A stretch of 64,000 nt of DNA, from positions 496,001 through 560,000 of the forward strand of contig NZ_CP130886.1 of the NCBI RefSeq assembly GCF_030622045.1, read 5' to 3'. The DNA is from Planctellipticum variicoloris. Its GTDB lineage: Bacteria; Planctomycetota; Planctomycetia; Planctomycetales; Planctomycetaceae. This document shows positions 46,032 through 54,442 of the stretch, one piece after another (the stretch's first letter is position 1; every line of letters begins with the position of its first letter). Under the pieces are notes generated by a model that was not told the origin of the DNA, searched no databases, and was given only the letters and a program-made list of their open reading frames with translations. The position numbers and the translations under genes are program-made.

Positions 46032-47294
46032 GTGACTCAGCGACTGCCCCGTCGAACGTTCCTGGCTGCCGCCGCTTCGGCGTTTGCCGCGCCGTACATC
46101 ATCCCCAGCTCCGCCTTCGGGGCGAACGAGCGGATCGTGACCATGCACGTCGGCGTGGGCGGGCAGGGAACTGCAAACCTGAATGCCTTCCTGGGCCGCG
46201 GGACGGCTCCCGCGGCGCTCTGCGACGTCGACAGCAAGCACCTGGCGAAAGCGGTATCGCTGGTGAACGGGAAAGGGATCACTTGCGAAGGCTATCGCGA
46301 CTACCGGAAGGCGCTGGAGCGAAAGGATATCGACGCGGTAGTCGTCTCCACGCCGGACCATTGGCACGCGCTGGCGACGATTCACGCCTGCCAGGCGGGC
46401 AAAGACGTTTACTGCGAGAAGCCGCTGTCGTTGACGGTGGCTGAAGGCAGGAAGATGGTCCAGGCCGCCCGCGAGAACAAGCGGATCGTGCAGACCGGTT
46501 CGCAGCAGCGCTCCGATGACAAGTTCCGGCTGGCGTGCGAGCTGGTCCGTTCGGGCCGAATCGGGGCCATCAAGGAAGTCCTGGTCGGGATTCCCGGCTG
46601 CAACTTCTCGGGCGACGCCGTACCGGATTCGGAACCGCCCGCCGAACTGGACTACGATCTGTGGCTCGGCCCGGCGCCGCAGCGGCCCTACAACGCCAAG
46701 CACGTCCATTACCTGTTCCGCTTTTTCTGGGACTACTCGGGCGGGCAGATGACCAATTTCGGGGCGCACCACATCGACATCGCGCAGTGGGGCCTTGGGA
46801 TGGACGATTCGGGGCCGGTCGCCGTCGAAGGGACGGCGACGTTCGATCCGGCGCACCGGTACGAAGTCTCCAGCACCTGCCGGCTGACCTACACCTACGC
46901 CAATGGCGCCAAAATGGTCGTCGGCCAGGAGCAGAAGGACATCATGGGCGGGGTGACCTTCAAGGGCGAGAAGGGGGAGATCTACGTCACGCGCGGCAAG
47001 CTGACCAGCAACCCGGCGGAGATCATCACGGAACCGCTCAAGGAAAGCGACGTTCATCTGACGGTCAGCAAGAACCATCAGCAGAACTTCCTGGATTGCA
47101 TCAAGTCCCGCGAATTGCCGATCTGCGACGTCGAGATCGGGCATCGCTCGGCGACCGCCTGCCACTTGGGAAACCTGGTGATCCGGCTCGGACGAAAGAT
47201 CGCCTGGGATCCCCAGCAGGAAACGATCCCCGGCGACAAAGAAGCGACAGCAATGCTGTCCCGCCCTTACCGATCGCCGTGGACGCTGGGGTAA
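46032..47294 (+). CDS. Tat-exported Gfo/Idh/MocA-family oxidoreductase
   Basis: Product of 420 residues from a GTG at 46032 with GAGAGGA 7 bases upstream. A twin-arginine signal (LPRRTFLAAAASAFAAPYII) implies folded export with its cofactor. The NAD(P) loop GVGGQG (41-46) and the EKP motif in CEKPLSLTV (129-131) are in place, as is the C-terminal NFGAHHIDIAQWGLGMDDSG typical of planctomycete members. It likely oxidises or rearranges a sugar or inositol derivative using bound NAD(P). It opens the catabolic set that continues with two enolase-superfamily genes, an MFS permease and a ceramidase-like gene. Confidence 0.93.
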   Translation: MTQRLPRRTFLAAAASAFAAPYIIPSSAFGANERIVTMHVGVGGQGTANLNAFLGRGTAPAALCDVDSKHLAKAVSLVNGKGITCEGYRDYRKALERKDIDAVVVSTPDHWHALATIHACQAGKDVYCEKPLSLTVAEGRKMVQAARENKRIVQTGSQQRSDDKFRLACELVRSGRIGAIKEVLVGIPGCNFSGDAVPDSEPPAELDYDLWLGPAPQRPYNAKHVHYLFRFFWDYSGGQMTNFGAHHIDIAQWGLGMDDSGPVAVEGTATFDPAHRYEVSSTCRLTYTYANGAKMVVGQEQKDIMGGVTFKGEKGEIYVTRGKLTSNPAEIITEPLKESDVHLTVSKNHQQNFLDCIKSRELPICDVEIGHRSATACHLGNLVIRLGRKIAWDPQQETIPGDKEATAMLSRPYRSPWTLG

Positions 47295-47649
47295 GCCCTC
47301 GCTGATGGGGATAGAGAAAACAGTTTTTACCGCAGAAGTGCGAAGGCCGCGGAGAGAAGACAGGGGAATGTCGAATGAGGAAGGCGGAACGTCGAATGGA
47401 AGACAGATCGGCCGACCGTCCTGACCCGAAGTGGGATTCGCATCTCTGAGTCCTCACCGTCGATCGTTTTCTCTTCTCCGCGTCCTCTGCGCCTCGGTGA
47501 AAACCTGTCTTCTCTTCCTTCGGAAGGCCAGGGGCCTTCTTGTGTCCAAGAGAATCTAGCCGGCCGGCGATTGTGCCGCGCGACGTTGTCTGGCAGGATT
47601 CTGCGTACTCGATGCGTTCGACCGGAAGCTGTCACGAGAAAGGCGCCGC
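47295..47649. repeat. Spacer with heptad-phased GAA-rich repeat
   Basis: No gene is visible in 355 bases. From 47331 to 47400 ten consecutive 7-base words keep register; the last five all start with GAA (GAATGTC 47366, GAATGAG 47373, then GAAGGCG 47380, GAACGTC 47387, GAATGGA 47394). A second stretch near 47469-47503 has related reverse-complement words (TCTCTTC, TCCGCGT, then CCTCTGC). The remaining 140 bases before the enolase-superfamily gene hold no clear promoter. Confidence 0.7.
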
Positions 47650-48783
47650 GTGAAGATTGTTGCTGTCGACGTGTACCCGCTGACCGGGGCCACGGTGGAT
47701 GGGGGCTGGCCGCAGGGACACGAGCCGCAGGAGAACCTGCATACGCTGGTCTCAATCCGCTCGGATGCCGGGCTGACTGGCTTCGGGAGCTGCTTCACCT
47801 CGGGGACCCTGGTCACCGGCGCAGTGCAACTGCTGTGGCCGCTGCTCAAGGGGGAATCGGGCGTCGAGCCCGAACGGGTCTCGGAAAAACTGCGACAATC
47901 CTCATTCTGGCAGGGGCGCGGCGGTTCGGTCGAGCATGCAATCAGCGGGCTGGACATCGCCCTGTGGGATCTGATGGGCCGGGCTTGCGGGCAACCGGTT
48001 TCGCGACTGCTGGGAGGCAACTACCGGTCGACGATCAAGCCGTATGGCTCGATCCTGTTCGACGAACCGGACCGGTTGCGGCAGACGCTGGAGAGCGTCG
48101 TCGGCCGGGGCTTCAAGGCGATCAAGATGGGCTGGCGGCCGTTCGGCCGGCGGAACCGGAAGTTTGACGAACTGCTGGTCAAGACGGCCCGGCAGACGGT
48201 CGGCGACGGTGTGGAACTGATGGTCGACGCCGGCGGGAGCGAGCAGTTCTGGCCGCACGGCACGAACTGGGCCCGCAACACGGCCTCGATGCTCGCGGAC
48301 TATGCGATCACCTGGTTCGAGGAGCCCTTGCCGCCGGACGACATCGCGGGCTACGCCGAGCTGACCCGGGTTTCGCCGGTGCCGATCGCCGGGGGCGAAG
48401 TCCTCACACGGCGGCAGGCCTTTCAGCCGTGGATCGAGCAGCGGGCGGTCGACATTCTGCAGCCCGACTGCACGAAGAACGGCGGCCTGAGCGAGTCGCG
48501 CCGGATCGCCTGGATGGCGTACGATCACAACATTCAAGTCGTGCCGCATGGCTGGAATACCGCGCTGGGACTGGCGGCGGATCTGCAGTTCTCGGCGGCG
48601 ATTCCGGTGGCGCGGTACGTCGAGTACCTGACCCCCTGCGCGTACATCGAAGAGCTCATGACGGAGCCGTTCCGGATCGACGCCGAGGGCCTGCTGGAGA
48701 TTCCGACAAAGCCCGGTCTGGGGATCGACGTGGATCGCGAGAAGTTGAAGCGGTTCTGCCCGCAACCGGTGGAGTTCCGGTGA
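47650..48783 (+). CDS. Enolase-superfamily enzyme, mandelate-racemase subgroup
   Basis: Product of 377 residues, GTG start. Superfamily residues in order: Lys156 and Lys159 in FKAIKMGW, Asp193 in MVDAGG, Glu224/225 in WFEEPLPP, Glu250 in AGGEVLT as metal ligands, then Asp273 (QPDCTKNGG) and His300 in VVPHGWNT, the catalytic His-Asp dyad of the mandelate-racemase subgroup. This group mostly contains acid-sugar dehydratases (tartrate, galactonate, rhamnonate and similar). The K-x-x-K spacing differs from the common KxK. The substrate cannot be read from sequence. It is followed by an MFS permease, which suggests uptake plus dehydration. Confidence 0.92.
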   Translation: MKIVAVDVYPLTGATVDGGWPQGHEPQENLHTLVSIRSDAGLTGFGSCFTSGTLVTGAVQLLWPLLKGESGVEPERVSEKLRQSSFWQGRGGSVEHAISGLDIALWDLMGRACGQPVSRLLGGNYRSTIKPYGSILFDEPDRLRQTLESVVGRGFKAIKMGWRPFGRRNRKFDELLVKTARQTVGDGVELMVDAGGSEQFWPHGTNWARNTASMLADYAITWFEEPLPPDDIAGYAELTRVSPVPIAGGEVLTRRQAFQPWIEQRAVDILQPDCTKNGGLSESRRIAWMAYDHNIQVVPHGWNTALGLAADLQFSAAIPVARYVEYLTPCAYIEELMTEPFRIDAEGLLEIPTKPGLGIDVDREKLKRFCPQPVEFR

Positions 48784-49060
48784 AGTCCTGGAGGAAGATC
48801 TCTCGCAGAGTGGGCAGAGGCCGCAGAGGAGACAGGAGAGAGAAGATTTCACGCCAAGACGCTAAGAAGAACGCCAAGACGTGAAGAGGAAATGTCGAAG
48901 GCGGAATGTCGAAAGGAAGTCGAGAGACGAGAGCCAGAGAGAAGGCGTCCTGCGACGGCGTCTTCCTCCGGCGATCCGCGATAAGCGAACTGCGATAAGC
49001 CCTCTTCCTCTGGCGACTCCCTATTCCCTATTCGCTTCTGCCCCTTCCGGAGCCGACTCG
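48784..49060. repeat. Spacer largely made of heptad-phased repeat words
   Basis: From 48883 to about 49043 some 23 consecutive 7-base words hold register: GAAGGCG and GAATGTC (48897, 48904), ATCCGCG, ATAAGCG (48974, 48981), AACTGCG, ATAAGCC (48988, 48995), ATTCCCT, ATTCGCT (49023, 49030). GCGATAAGC recurs exactly 14 bases apart (48978, 48992). Upstream, 48851-48889 shows an 8-base version (ACGCCAAG, ACGCTAAG). No gene is seen; a promoter for the MFS gene could not be identified within the repeat. Confidence 0.75.
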
Positions 49061-50404
49061 ATGCACGACGCCACAGTTCCCGAACGGCCCACTGGCGTGC
49101 GCTGGCGGGTGTTCGCCCTGGCCTGTGGCTGTTCGTTTCTGCTGTACCTGCATCGCTACACCTGGAACATCGTCGGGCCGAAGCTGCAGGATACATACCA
49201 GTTCGATCACGCGCTGGCGGGCTGGGTCTTTGCCGCGTTCTATGTGACCTACGCCGCCGGGCAGATTCCCAGCGGCATCTTCATCGACCGGTTCGGCCCG
49301 CACCGCTTTCTCTCAATCATCGCGGTGCTCTGGTCGGCATGCCTGGCGGGATTCGGCCTGACTGGCAATCTGTGGGCGCTCGGCGGATTGCGGGCGCTGT
49401 TTGGTGCGGCGCAGGCGGGATGTTACCCGGGATTGACGAAGGTGACGCGGTCGTGGTTTCCGCTGCGCAGCCGGACGATGATCCAGGGCTGGGTGGCGAC
49501 GACATTCGGGAGGGCCGGCGGAGCGATGTCCCCGATCCTGCTGGGGACGGTCCTGATGGGCTGGTGCGGATTCACGTGGCAGTCGGCGCTGTGGGTTCTC
49601 GCAGGCTGCGGCGTTGTGTTCGGAATCGGGTTCGGGCTGCTGTTTCGCAACACCCCCGAGGAGCACCCGGAGGTCAACGAGGCCGAGCTGTCAATCATTC
49701 GAGACGGCCAGGTCGCTGCAGCGCCGCAGACCGGCGTGCTCCCGTGGGGGCAGGCGTTTCGCAACCGCAGTCTGCGCGTGTTTGTCGTGCAGCAGTATCT
49801 GGATGCCGGCTCGGATGTGGTCTTCGTCTCGCTGATCGGAGCGTACTTCCTGCAGGCTCACGGCGTGGATATCAAGTCGACCGGCTGGCTGGTCAGCCTG
49901 CCGCTGTGGGGCGGGGCGTTGGGGGGAATCGTCGGCGGCTGGCTGAATGAAACGCTGATCGGTGCGACGGGGAACCGGCGGTGGTCGCGGAGTCTGATCG
50001 GGGCGACGGGGAAGATCGTCGGCTGCGTCTGCCTCCTGCTGATGGCAACCCTCGCCAACCCGCTGTATGCCGGGCTGATGCTGGGGGTGGCGAAGTTCTT
50101 CAGCGACTGGAGTCAGCCGACGGTGTGGGGGACCTGCACCGATCTGGGAGGCCGCTTTTCGGCGACGGTGTTCAGCATCATCAATACGGCGGGCACGCTG
50201 GGGGGCGTGATCATGCCGCCGGCTTTCGGATACCTGCTGGACGCCTTCACGACGACGCAGACGGTGGCGGGGGAAACGCTGAAGATGACGAACTGGTCGC
50301 CGCTGTTCTACCTGATCGCCGCGATGTATTTCGGCAGCGGCTTCTGCTGGCTGCTGATTGACTGCACGAAGACACTGGATACTTCTGAGCAGTCGCTTGC
50401 GTGA
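49061..50404 (+). CDS. Major facilitator superfamily transporter
   Basis: Product of 447 residues from the ATG at 49061 (MHDATVPERPTGVRW); the frame is open upstream only through the repeat. Twelve membrane helices are predictable in two sets of six. The loop 2-3 signature appears as PSGIFIDRFGPHRFLS and a related pattern follows the seventh helix. The family look is that of the anion:cation symporter group (ACS), which carries hexuronates, galactonate and other organic anions. Its position between two enolase-superfamily enzymes fits import of a sugar acid or organic acid. Confidence 0.92.
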   Translation: MHDATVPERPTGVRWRVFALACGCSFLLYLHRYTWNIVGPKLQDTYQFDHALAGWVFAAFYVTYAAGQIPSGIFIDRFGPHRFLSIIAVLWSACLAGFGLTGNLWALGGLRALFGAAQAGCYPGLTKVTRSWFPLRSRTMIQGWVATTFGRAGGAMSPILLGTVLMGWCGFTWQSALWVLAGCGVVFGIGFGLLFRNTPEEHPEVNEAELSIIRDGQVAAAPQTGVLPWGQAFRNRSLRVFVVQQYLDAGSDVVFVSLIGAYFLQAHGVDIKSTGWLVSLPLWGGALGGIVGGWLNETLIGATGNRRWSRSLIGATGKIVGCVCLLLMATLANPLYAGLMLGVAKFFSDWSQPTVWGTCTDLGGRFSATVFSIINTAGTLGGVIMPPAFGYLLDAFTTTQTVAGETLKMTNWSPLFYLIAAMYFGSGFCWLLIDCTKTLDTSEQSLA

Positions 50405-50486
50405 AGACGGACATGAAAACAGTCGCCCAAGCCGATTGCAACTGGCAGGCGTCATCTGCATTGAGCGACGGAATCTTACAGAGCGA

Positions 50487-51608
50487 TCACCCCCGCATCC
50501 GCTGCCTCTCCACCACGACCCAGTCGACGTCGATCCCCAACCCCGGCCCCGTGTGCAGCGTGATCAGCGGGCCGTCGATCGGCAGCGGGTTCTTCGCAAT
50601 CGAGACCTCGTGGTAGAACGGACCCAGGCAGTCGCCGGGGTAGCGGTCGACCTGCATGTTCGGCGTCGAGACGATGAAGTGCAGCATCGTCGCCGCCCCG
50701 ACGTCCCATTCCAGGTTCGAGCCGATCGAGCAGGGGACGTTATACTCCGCCGCCAGCTCGGCGATCCGGCGGGCGCGGGCGATCCCCCCCTGCTTGCCGG
50801 GGTAGAGGCTCAGCACGTCGCAGCAGTCCTGCAGTAGCAGCTCGCGGGCCTCGACTTCGTCGAAACAGCTTTCGTCGGCGAGAATCTTACAACCGGTTGC
50901 CTTCCGCAACTCTTTGAGGCCCGCGTAGTTGCCGCGCGGCAGCGGCTGCTCGACGATCGCCAGACGACAGTCTTCAAGCTGCTTGAGGCACGACGTCGCC
51001 TGCGCTTCGTTCCAGCCGCCGTTGGCGTCGATCATCAGGGCGACGTCGGGGCCGATCCCTTCGCGCACCGCTTTCACACGGGCAACATCTTCCGCCGGAT
51101 CGGTTCCCACCTTGACTTTGATCGTGTCGAAGCCCTGCCCGACGCGCTCGATCGCCCGTTCTCGCGCGACGTCTGGCGCATAGGCCCCCAGCGAAAAGCG
51201 ATTGCGGATGGTCAGCGACCGGCACGCGCCGCCGAGCAGATCGTAGACCGGTTTTCCTGCCGCCCGGCCGACGACGTCCCAGCAGGCCATTTCGATGGCG
51301 GACTTGGCGTACCAGTTGTAGACGGCGACGGCTTCCATTCGCCGGTCGATCTCGGCGATGTCGTGCGGGTCGCAACCGAGCACGACGGGGCCGAGCACGT
51401 GCTCAATGATGGCCTGCGCGCCCCAGACGGTTTCGCCGCTCCAGCGGGCGGTGACCGTGGCTTCGCCGACCCCTTCCATTCCGTCGTCGGTCCGCAGGCG
51501 GATCAGGACGAAATCCGAGACGTCGTGTTTTCCGAGGGCGGAGATCATCCGCCGCTCGGGCTTGAGGGGAATCCGGACGGGAATGGCTTCGACGGAGACG
51601 ATCTTCAT
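50487..51608 (-). CDS. Enolase-superfamily enzyme, muconate-cycloisomerase subgroup
   Basis: Product of 373 residues from the ATG at 51608 (MKIVSVEAIPVRIP); an upstream extension is not homologous. Key residues: the KxK pair Lys164/Lys166 in TIKVKVG, metal ligands Asp194 (MIDANGGW), Glu220 (VEQPLPRG) and Asp245 (ADES), and the opposite-face Lys272 in YPGKQGG. This layout is that of the muconate-cycloisomerase (MLE) subgroup, which includes dipeptide epimerases, o-succinylbenzoate synthase and N-acylamino-acid racemases. It therefore differs mechanistically from the mandelate-racemase-type gene nearby. It diverges from the ceramidase-like gene across 110 bases. The substrate is unknown. Confidence 0.92.
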   Translation of the reverse strand: MKIVSVEAIPVRIPLKPERRMISALGKHDVSDFVLIRLRTDDGMEGVGEATVTARWSGETVWGAQAIIEHVLGPVVLGCDPHDIAEIDRRMEAVAVYNWYAKSAIEMACWDVVGRAAGKPVYDLLGGACRSLTIRNRFSLGAYAPDVARERAIERVGQGFDTIKVKVGTDPAEDVARVKAVREGIGPDVALMIDANGGWNEAQATSCLKQLEDCRLAIVEQPLPRGNYAGLKELRKATGCKILADESCFDEVEARELLLQDCCDVLSLYPGKQGGIARARRIAELAAEYNVPCSIGSNLEWDVGAATMLHFIVSTPNMQVDRYPGDCLGPFYHEVSIAKNPLPIDGPLITLHTGPGLGIDVDWVVVERQRMRG

Positions 51609-51718
51609 GCGTGGCTTTCGGGCAGGAGAGGAACGAATGAAATCCCGGATGGCCAATCGTGTGCGGCGGCGGTCTGGAGTATATTCGCTTTCCATTCCGG
51701 AATCAGGAGGGCAGGACA

Positions 51719-53086
51719 ATGTTTCAGGCGGGAGTCGCGCGGACCGATCTGACGCCGTACTGGGGCGTCGAGCTGACCGGGTGGGGCTACTACATCGAAC
51801 GCCGCTGGCAGCGAATTCACGACCGCCTCTCGGCGACCGCTCTCGCCGTGGACGATGGCGAGCGGCAGGCGGTGTTGATTGCTCTCGATCTGATGGTCAT
51901 CGACGAGGCCTTTGCGCTGCGGACTCGGGAGATGGTCCACGAAGCGACCGGCCTGCCACCGACCGCGATCCTGTTGAACTGCTCCCACAGCCACAACGCT
52001 CCCGCGGCGGGGGGGCTGCTGGGCGTGGGGGAATGCGATCCTTTCTTCGAGGACTGGGCCAGTCGGCAGGCAGCGACCGCGGCGATTCTCGCCTGGCGAC
52101 AGCGCGCGCCGGCAAAGCTGCGCAGCGGTCGGACGACGGTCGACGACGTGAGCTTCAACCGGACTCGCTCCGCCGGTGTAATTGATTCCACCCTCACGGC
52201 GTTGCGGATCGATCGGCTCGACGGATCGCCGCTGGTGATCGTCACGAACTTCGGGGCGCATCCCACCATCACTACCGATCTGCGGCCGTGGGACGTCAGC
52301 CGTGATGTGCCCGGCCAGGTCTGCGACGGACTGGAAGCTGCGTTCCCCGGGGCACTGGCGCTCTACATTCAGGGAGCCTGTGGCGACGCAAACTTCCATC
52401 GGGAGTTTGCCACGCCGGAGCGCGAGCACGAACCGGCTCAGCGGTTGCTTGCCGCGACTCGACAGGCCCTCGATCGGGCGAAACTCTGCTCCGAACCGCG
52501 CGTTGCAGCCGCGGCGGAGCGGGCGATCCTGCCAACCCGGCGCTGGACGCGCGAGGAACTGTTCAAGGACCGCCAGGAAGCCGAACGCCGCCTGGCTGAA
52601 CATGACGCCAGCCGCTGGCGGGAAACCATCGGACGCTCGATGACCAACCGCCCGGACGACATGGTCAAACGGCACGGTGGCGACGAATGGAAAGCCGTGG
52701 CCGCGATGTGCCGGTTCCATATCGAGTGGACCGATCTGATGCTTCGCGACTGGGAGACCCGGCCGGAGACGCTGGAGACCGAAGTCCAGGCGCTGCGAGT
52801 GGGGGATGCGTACGTCGTGGCGAACTCGTCGGAGTTCTTCTCGCCGTTCGCGATCGGCATCCGCCAGCGGTTCGGCGACGAGAAACTGCTGATGGCCTGC
52901 TATTCGAACGGGCGGATCGGCTACCTGCCGGACGCACACGATATCGAGGTTCGCAGCTATGCGGGATACCAGTCGCCGAAGTACTGCAACCAGTTCCCGT
53001 TTACGCCGGAGTCGGGGCCGGCAATGTGCGACGCGATGTTGCGGGTGCTGGAGCGATGTCGGTCGAACGGCGGATCGCAGTCGTAA
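51719..53086 (+). CDS. Neutral/alkaline ceramidase-like (N-terminal domain) hydrolase
   Basis: Product of 455 residues from the ATG at 51719, fixed by AGGAGG (51705-51710) 8 bases upstream. The N-terminus (VARTDLTPYWGVELTGWGYY) and the His-containing SHSHNAPAAG (89-98) match the neutral/alkaline non-lysosomal ceramidase domain. GAHPTITTD and QGACGDANF are further family blocks. No signal peptide is apparent. Planctomycetes carry many such proteins in carbohydrate-use loci, so the substrate need not be a ceramide. It opposes the second enolase-superfamily gene, giving a shared divergent control region. Confidence 0.88.
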   Translation: MFQAGVARTDLTPYWGVELTGWGYYIERRWQRIHDRLSATALAVDDGERQAVLIALDLMVIDEAFALRTREMVHEATGLPPTAILLNCSHSHNAPAAGGLLGVGECDPFFEDWASRQAATAAILAWRQRAPAKLRSGRTTVDDVSFNRTRSAGVIDSTLTALRIDRLDGSPLVIVTNFGAHPTITTDLRPWDVSRDVPGQVCDGLEAAFPGALALYIQGACGDANFHREFATPEREHEPAQRLLAATRQALDRAKLCSEPRVAAAAERAILPTRRWTREELFKDRQEAERRLAEHDASRWRETIGRSMTNRPDDMVKRHGGDEWKAVAAMCRFHIEWTDLMLRDWETRPETLETEVQALRVGDAYVVANSSEFFSPFAIGIRQRFGDEKLLMACYSNGRIGYLPDAHDIEVRSYAGYQSPKYCNQFPFTPESGPAMCDAMLRVLERCRSNGGSQS

Positions 53087-53218
53087 GCGGATCGGCCGGC
53101 GAGTCCGTGCCGGGGCCGTTGGTCCTGAACTCACTGATTGCCGGAATCCCGCTGTGTCAGTATCGTCGATCAGATGGGCGACTGGGAAGACAACACTCCG
53201 ATCGTAGAGAACTGCCGG

Positions 53219-53449
53219 ATGCGTTTCTTCGAGCGACTGAGCGGAGGCAGAACTCGGCGCGGTGCAATCACGCTTGCCGAACTGGTCGTGCTGTGGTTGA
53301 TCTGTATGGTCGGTCTGGCCTTAATGATCCCCTGGCTGCTGATGGTTCGCGAGTCGTCACGCCGCGGGCAGGCGCAGGCCAACATGAAAAACATTGGAAC
53401 GGCGCTGCACGCCTATCATGACCTGTGGCGACGATTTCCGGGTCGGTGA
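53219..53449 (+). CDS. Short DUF1559-like prepilin-type protein
   Basis: Product of 76 residues from the ATG at 53219; the frame can be extended to 53138. Pattern: a basic start, RRGAITLAELVVLWLICMVG as a prepilin-like segment, a hydrophobic helix, then RESSRRGQAQANMKNIGTAL and LHAYHDLWRRFPG. These match the N-terminal cleavage site, helix and LKQIGLALHNYHD/FP blocks of DUF1559 (H-X9-DG) proteins, which are normally about 300 residues. The rest of the domain is missing, so it is either a minimal pilin-like protein or a remnant. It converges with the pseudouridine synthase gene 9 bases away. Confidence 0.65.
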   Translation: MRFFERLSGGRTRRGAITLAELVVLWLICMVGLALMIPWLLMVRESSRRGQAQANMKNIGTALHAYHDLWRRFPGR

Positions 53450-53458
53450 CAGCCAGCG

Positions 53459-54172
53459 TCAGACGCGGCGCGGCTTGAGCCACCGCGACCAGGCGGAGGG
53501 CCGATCGGCTGAGATCGTCACCGGCGTCTTCAACGTCGGATGTTGAAACGTCAGGGAAGCCGAGTGCAGTGCCAGCATCCCCTGCCCCGGCGTGCGGGCG
53601 CCGTACTTGGCGTCGCCGACGATAGGCCAGCCGGCGTGGGCAAGCTGCACGCGGATCTGGTGGCTGCGGCCGGTGAGGGGGTGAATTTCCAACAGCGAAA
53701 ACGAACCGTGCTGCGAGACGCGCCGCCAGTCCAGAACGCATTCGCGACCATCGGCCACAACGTCATCATCGTCGACGACGGTGGAAACATTGCGGCCGGC
53801 GTCCTTGGCGATCTGATCGATCAGCCGCCCGCTGGCCTGGCGGGGCAAGCCTTCCACCAGGGCAAAGTAGGTTTTTTCAATGGTGCGAGCCCGGAACTGC
53901 TCGGACAATCTTGCAGCCGCCTTGCTGGTCCGGGCGAAGAGGACGACGCCGGAAACCGGTCGATCCAATCGGTGGACGACCCCCAGGAAGACGGCGCCGG
54001 GTTTGGCGTACTTGCGGGCGACGTAGACCTTCGCCAGATCCAGCAGCGTCCGATCTCCGGTCTGATCCCCCATCGTCAGCAGCCCCGCAGGCTTGTTGAC
54101 AGCGAGGCAGTGGTTGTCTTCGTAGAGGATTTCCAGAGAAGCAGCAGGCGGCACGAGGAGCGATCCCAACAT
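53459..54172 (-). CDS. RluA-family RNA pseudouridine synthase
   Basis: Product of 237 residues from the ATG at 54172; a GTG at 54205 would add 11 residues. The catalytic motif HRLDRPVSG has Asp70, which attacks the uridine ring. Upstream LEILYEDNHCLAVNKPAGLL and downstream LTGRSHQIRVQLAHAG are the other RluA blocks. No S4 domain is present, so it belongs to the short RluA/TruC-like group, and the target may be rRNA or tRNA. It stands alone, with the 237-base spacer upstream holding no gene. Confidence 0.93.
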   Translation of the reverse strand: MLGSLLVPPAASLEILYEDNHCLAVNKPAGLLTMGDQTGDRTLLDLAKVYVARKYAKPGAVFLGVVHRLDRPVSGVVLFARTSKAAARLSEQFRARTIEKTYFALVEGLPRQASGRLIDQIAKDAGRNVSTVVDDDDVVADGRECVLDWRRVSQHGSFSLLEIHPLTGRSHQIRVQLAHAGWPIVGDAKYGARTPGQGMLALHSASLTFQHPTLKTPVTISADRPSAWSRWLKPRRV

Positions 54173-54442
54173 GGGCGAATTCGCGGAAATGGATGATTCT
54201 GCCACAAGCCACCGGAGATTGCATCCGCTCGAATTGACAAAGTCAGACTGTCATCCAGGCCTTCCAGAGCTGATAGTCTTCAAATTCACCGCGCCGGCAG
54301 CCAAGGAGTTTTCTTCAGATGAATCACTGCATCGCAGCCGCGGAAATCAATCCATCCCGGCGGAACGACCGGGACTAACGAGAGACGGCTTGAAGAAGTC
54401 AGGACTGTTCGCCGTTTCGCCGTCGACTGCCAGCGAATTCCG

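Noticed and set aside
47295-49060. Possible CRISPR array in the repeat-rich spacers
   Set aside because: Units are 7 bases, degenerate and contiguous; there are no 25-40-base direct repeats with spacers and no cas genes.
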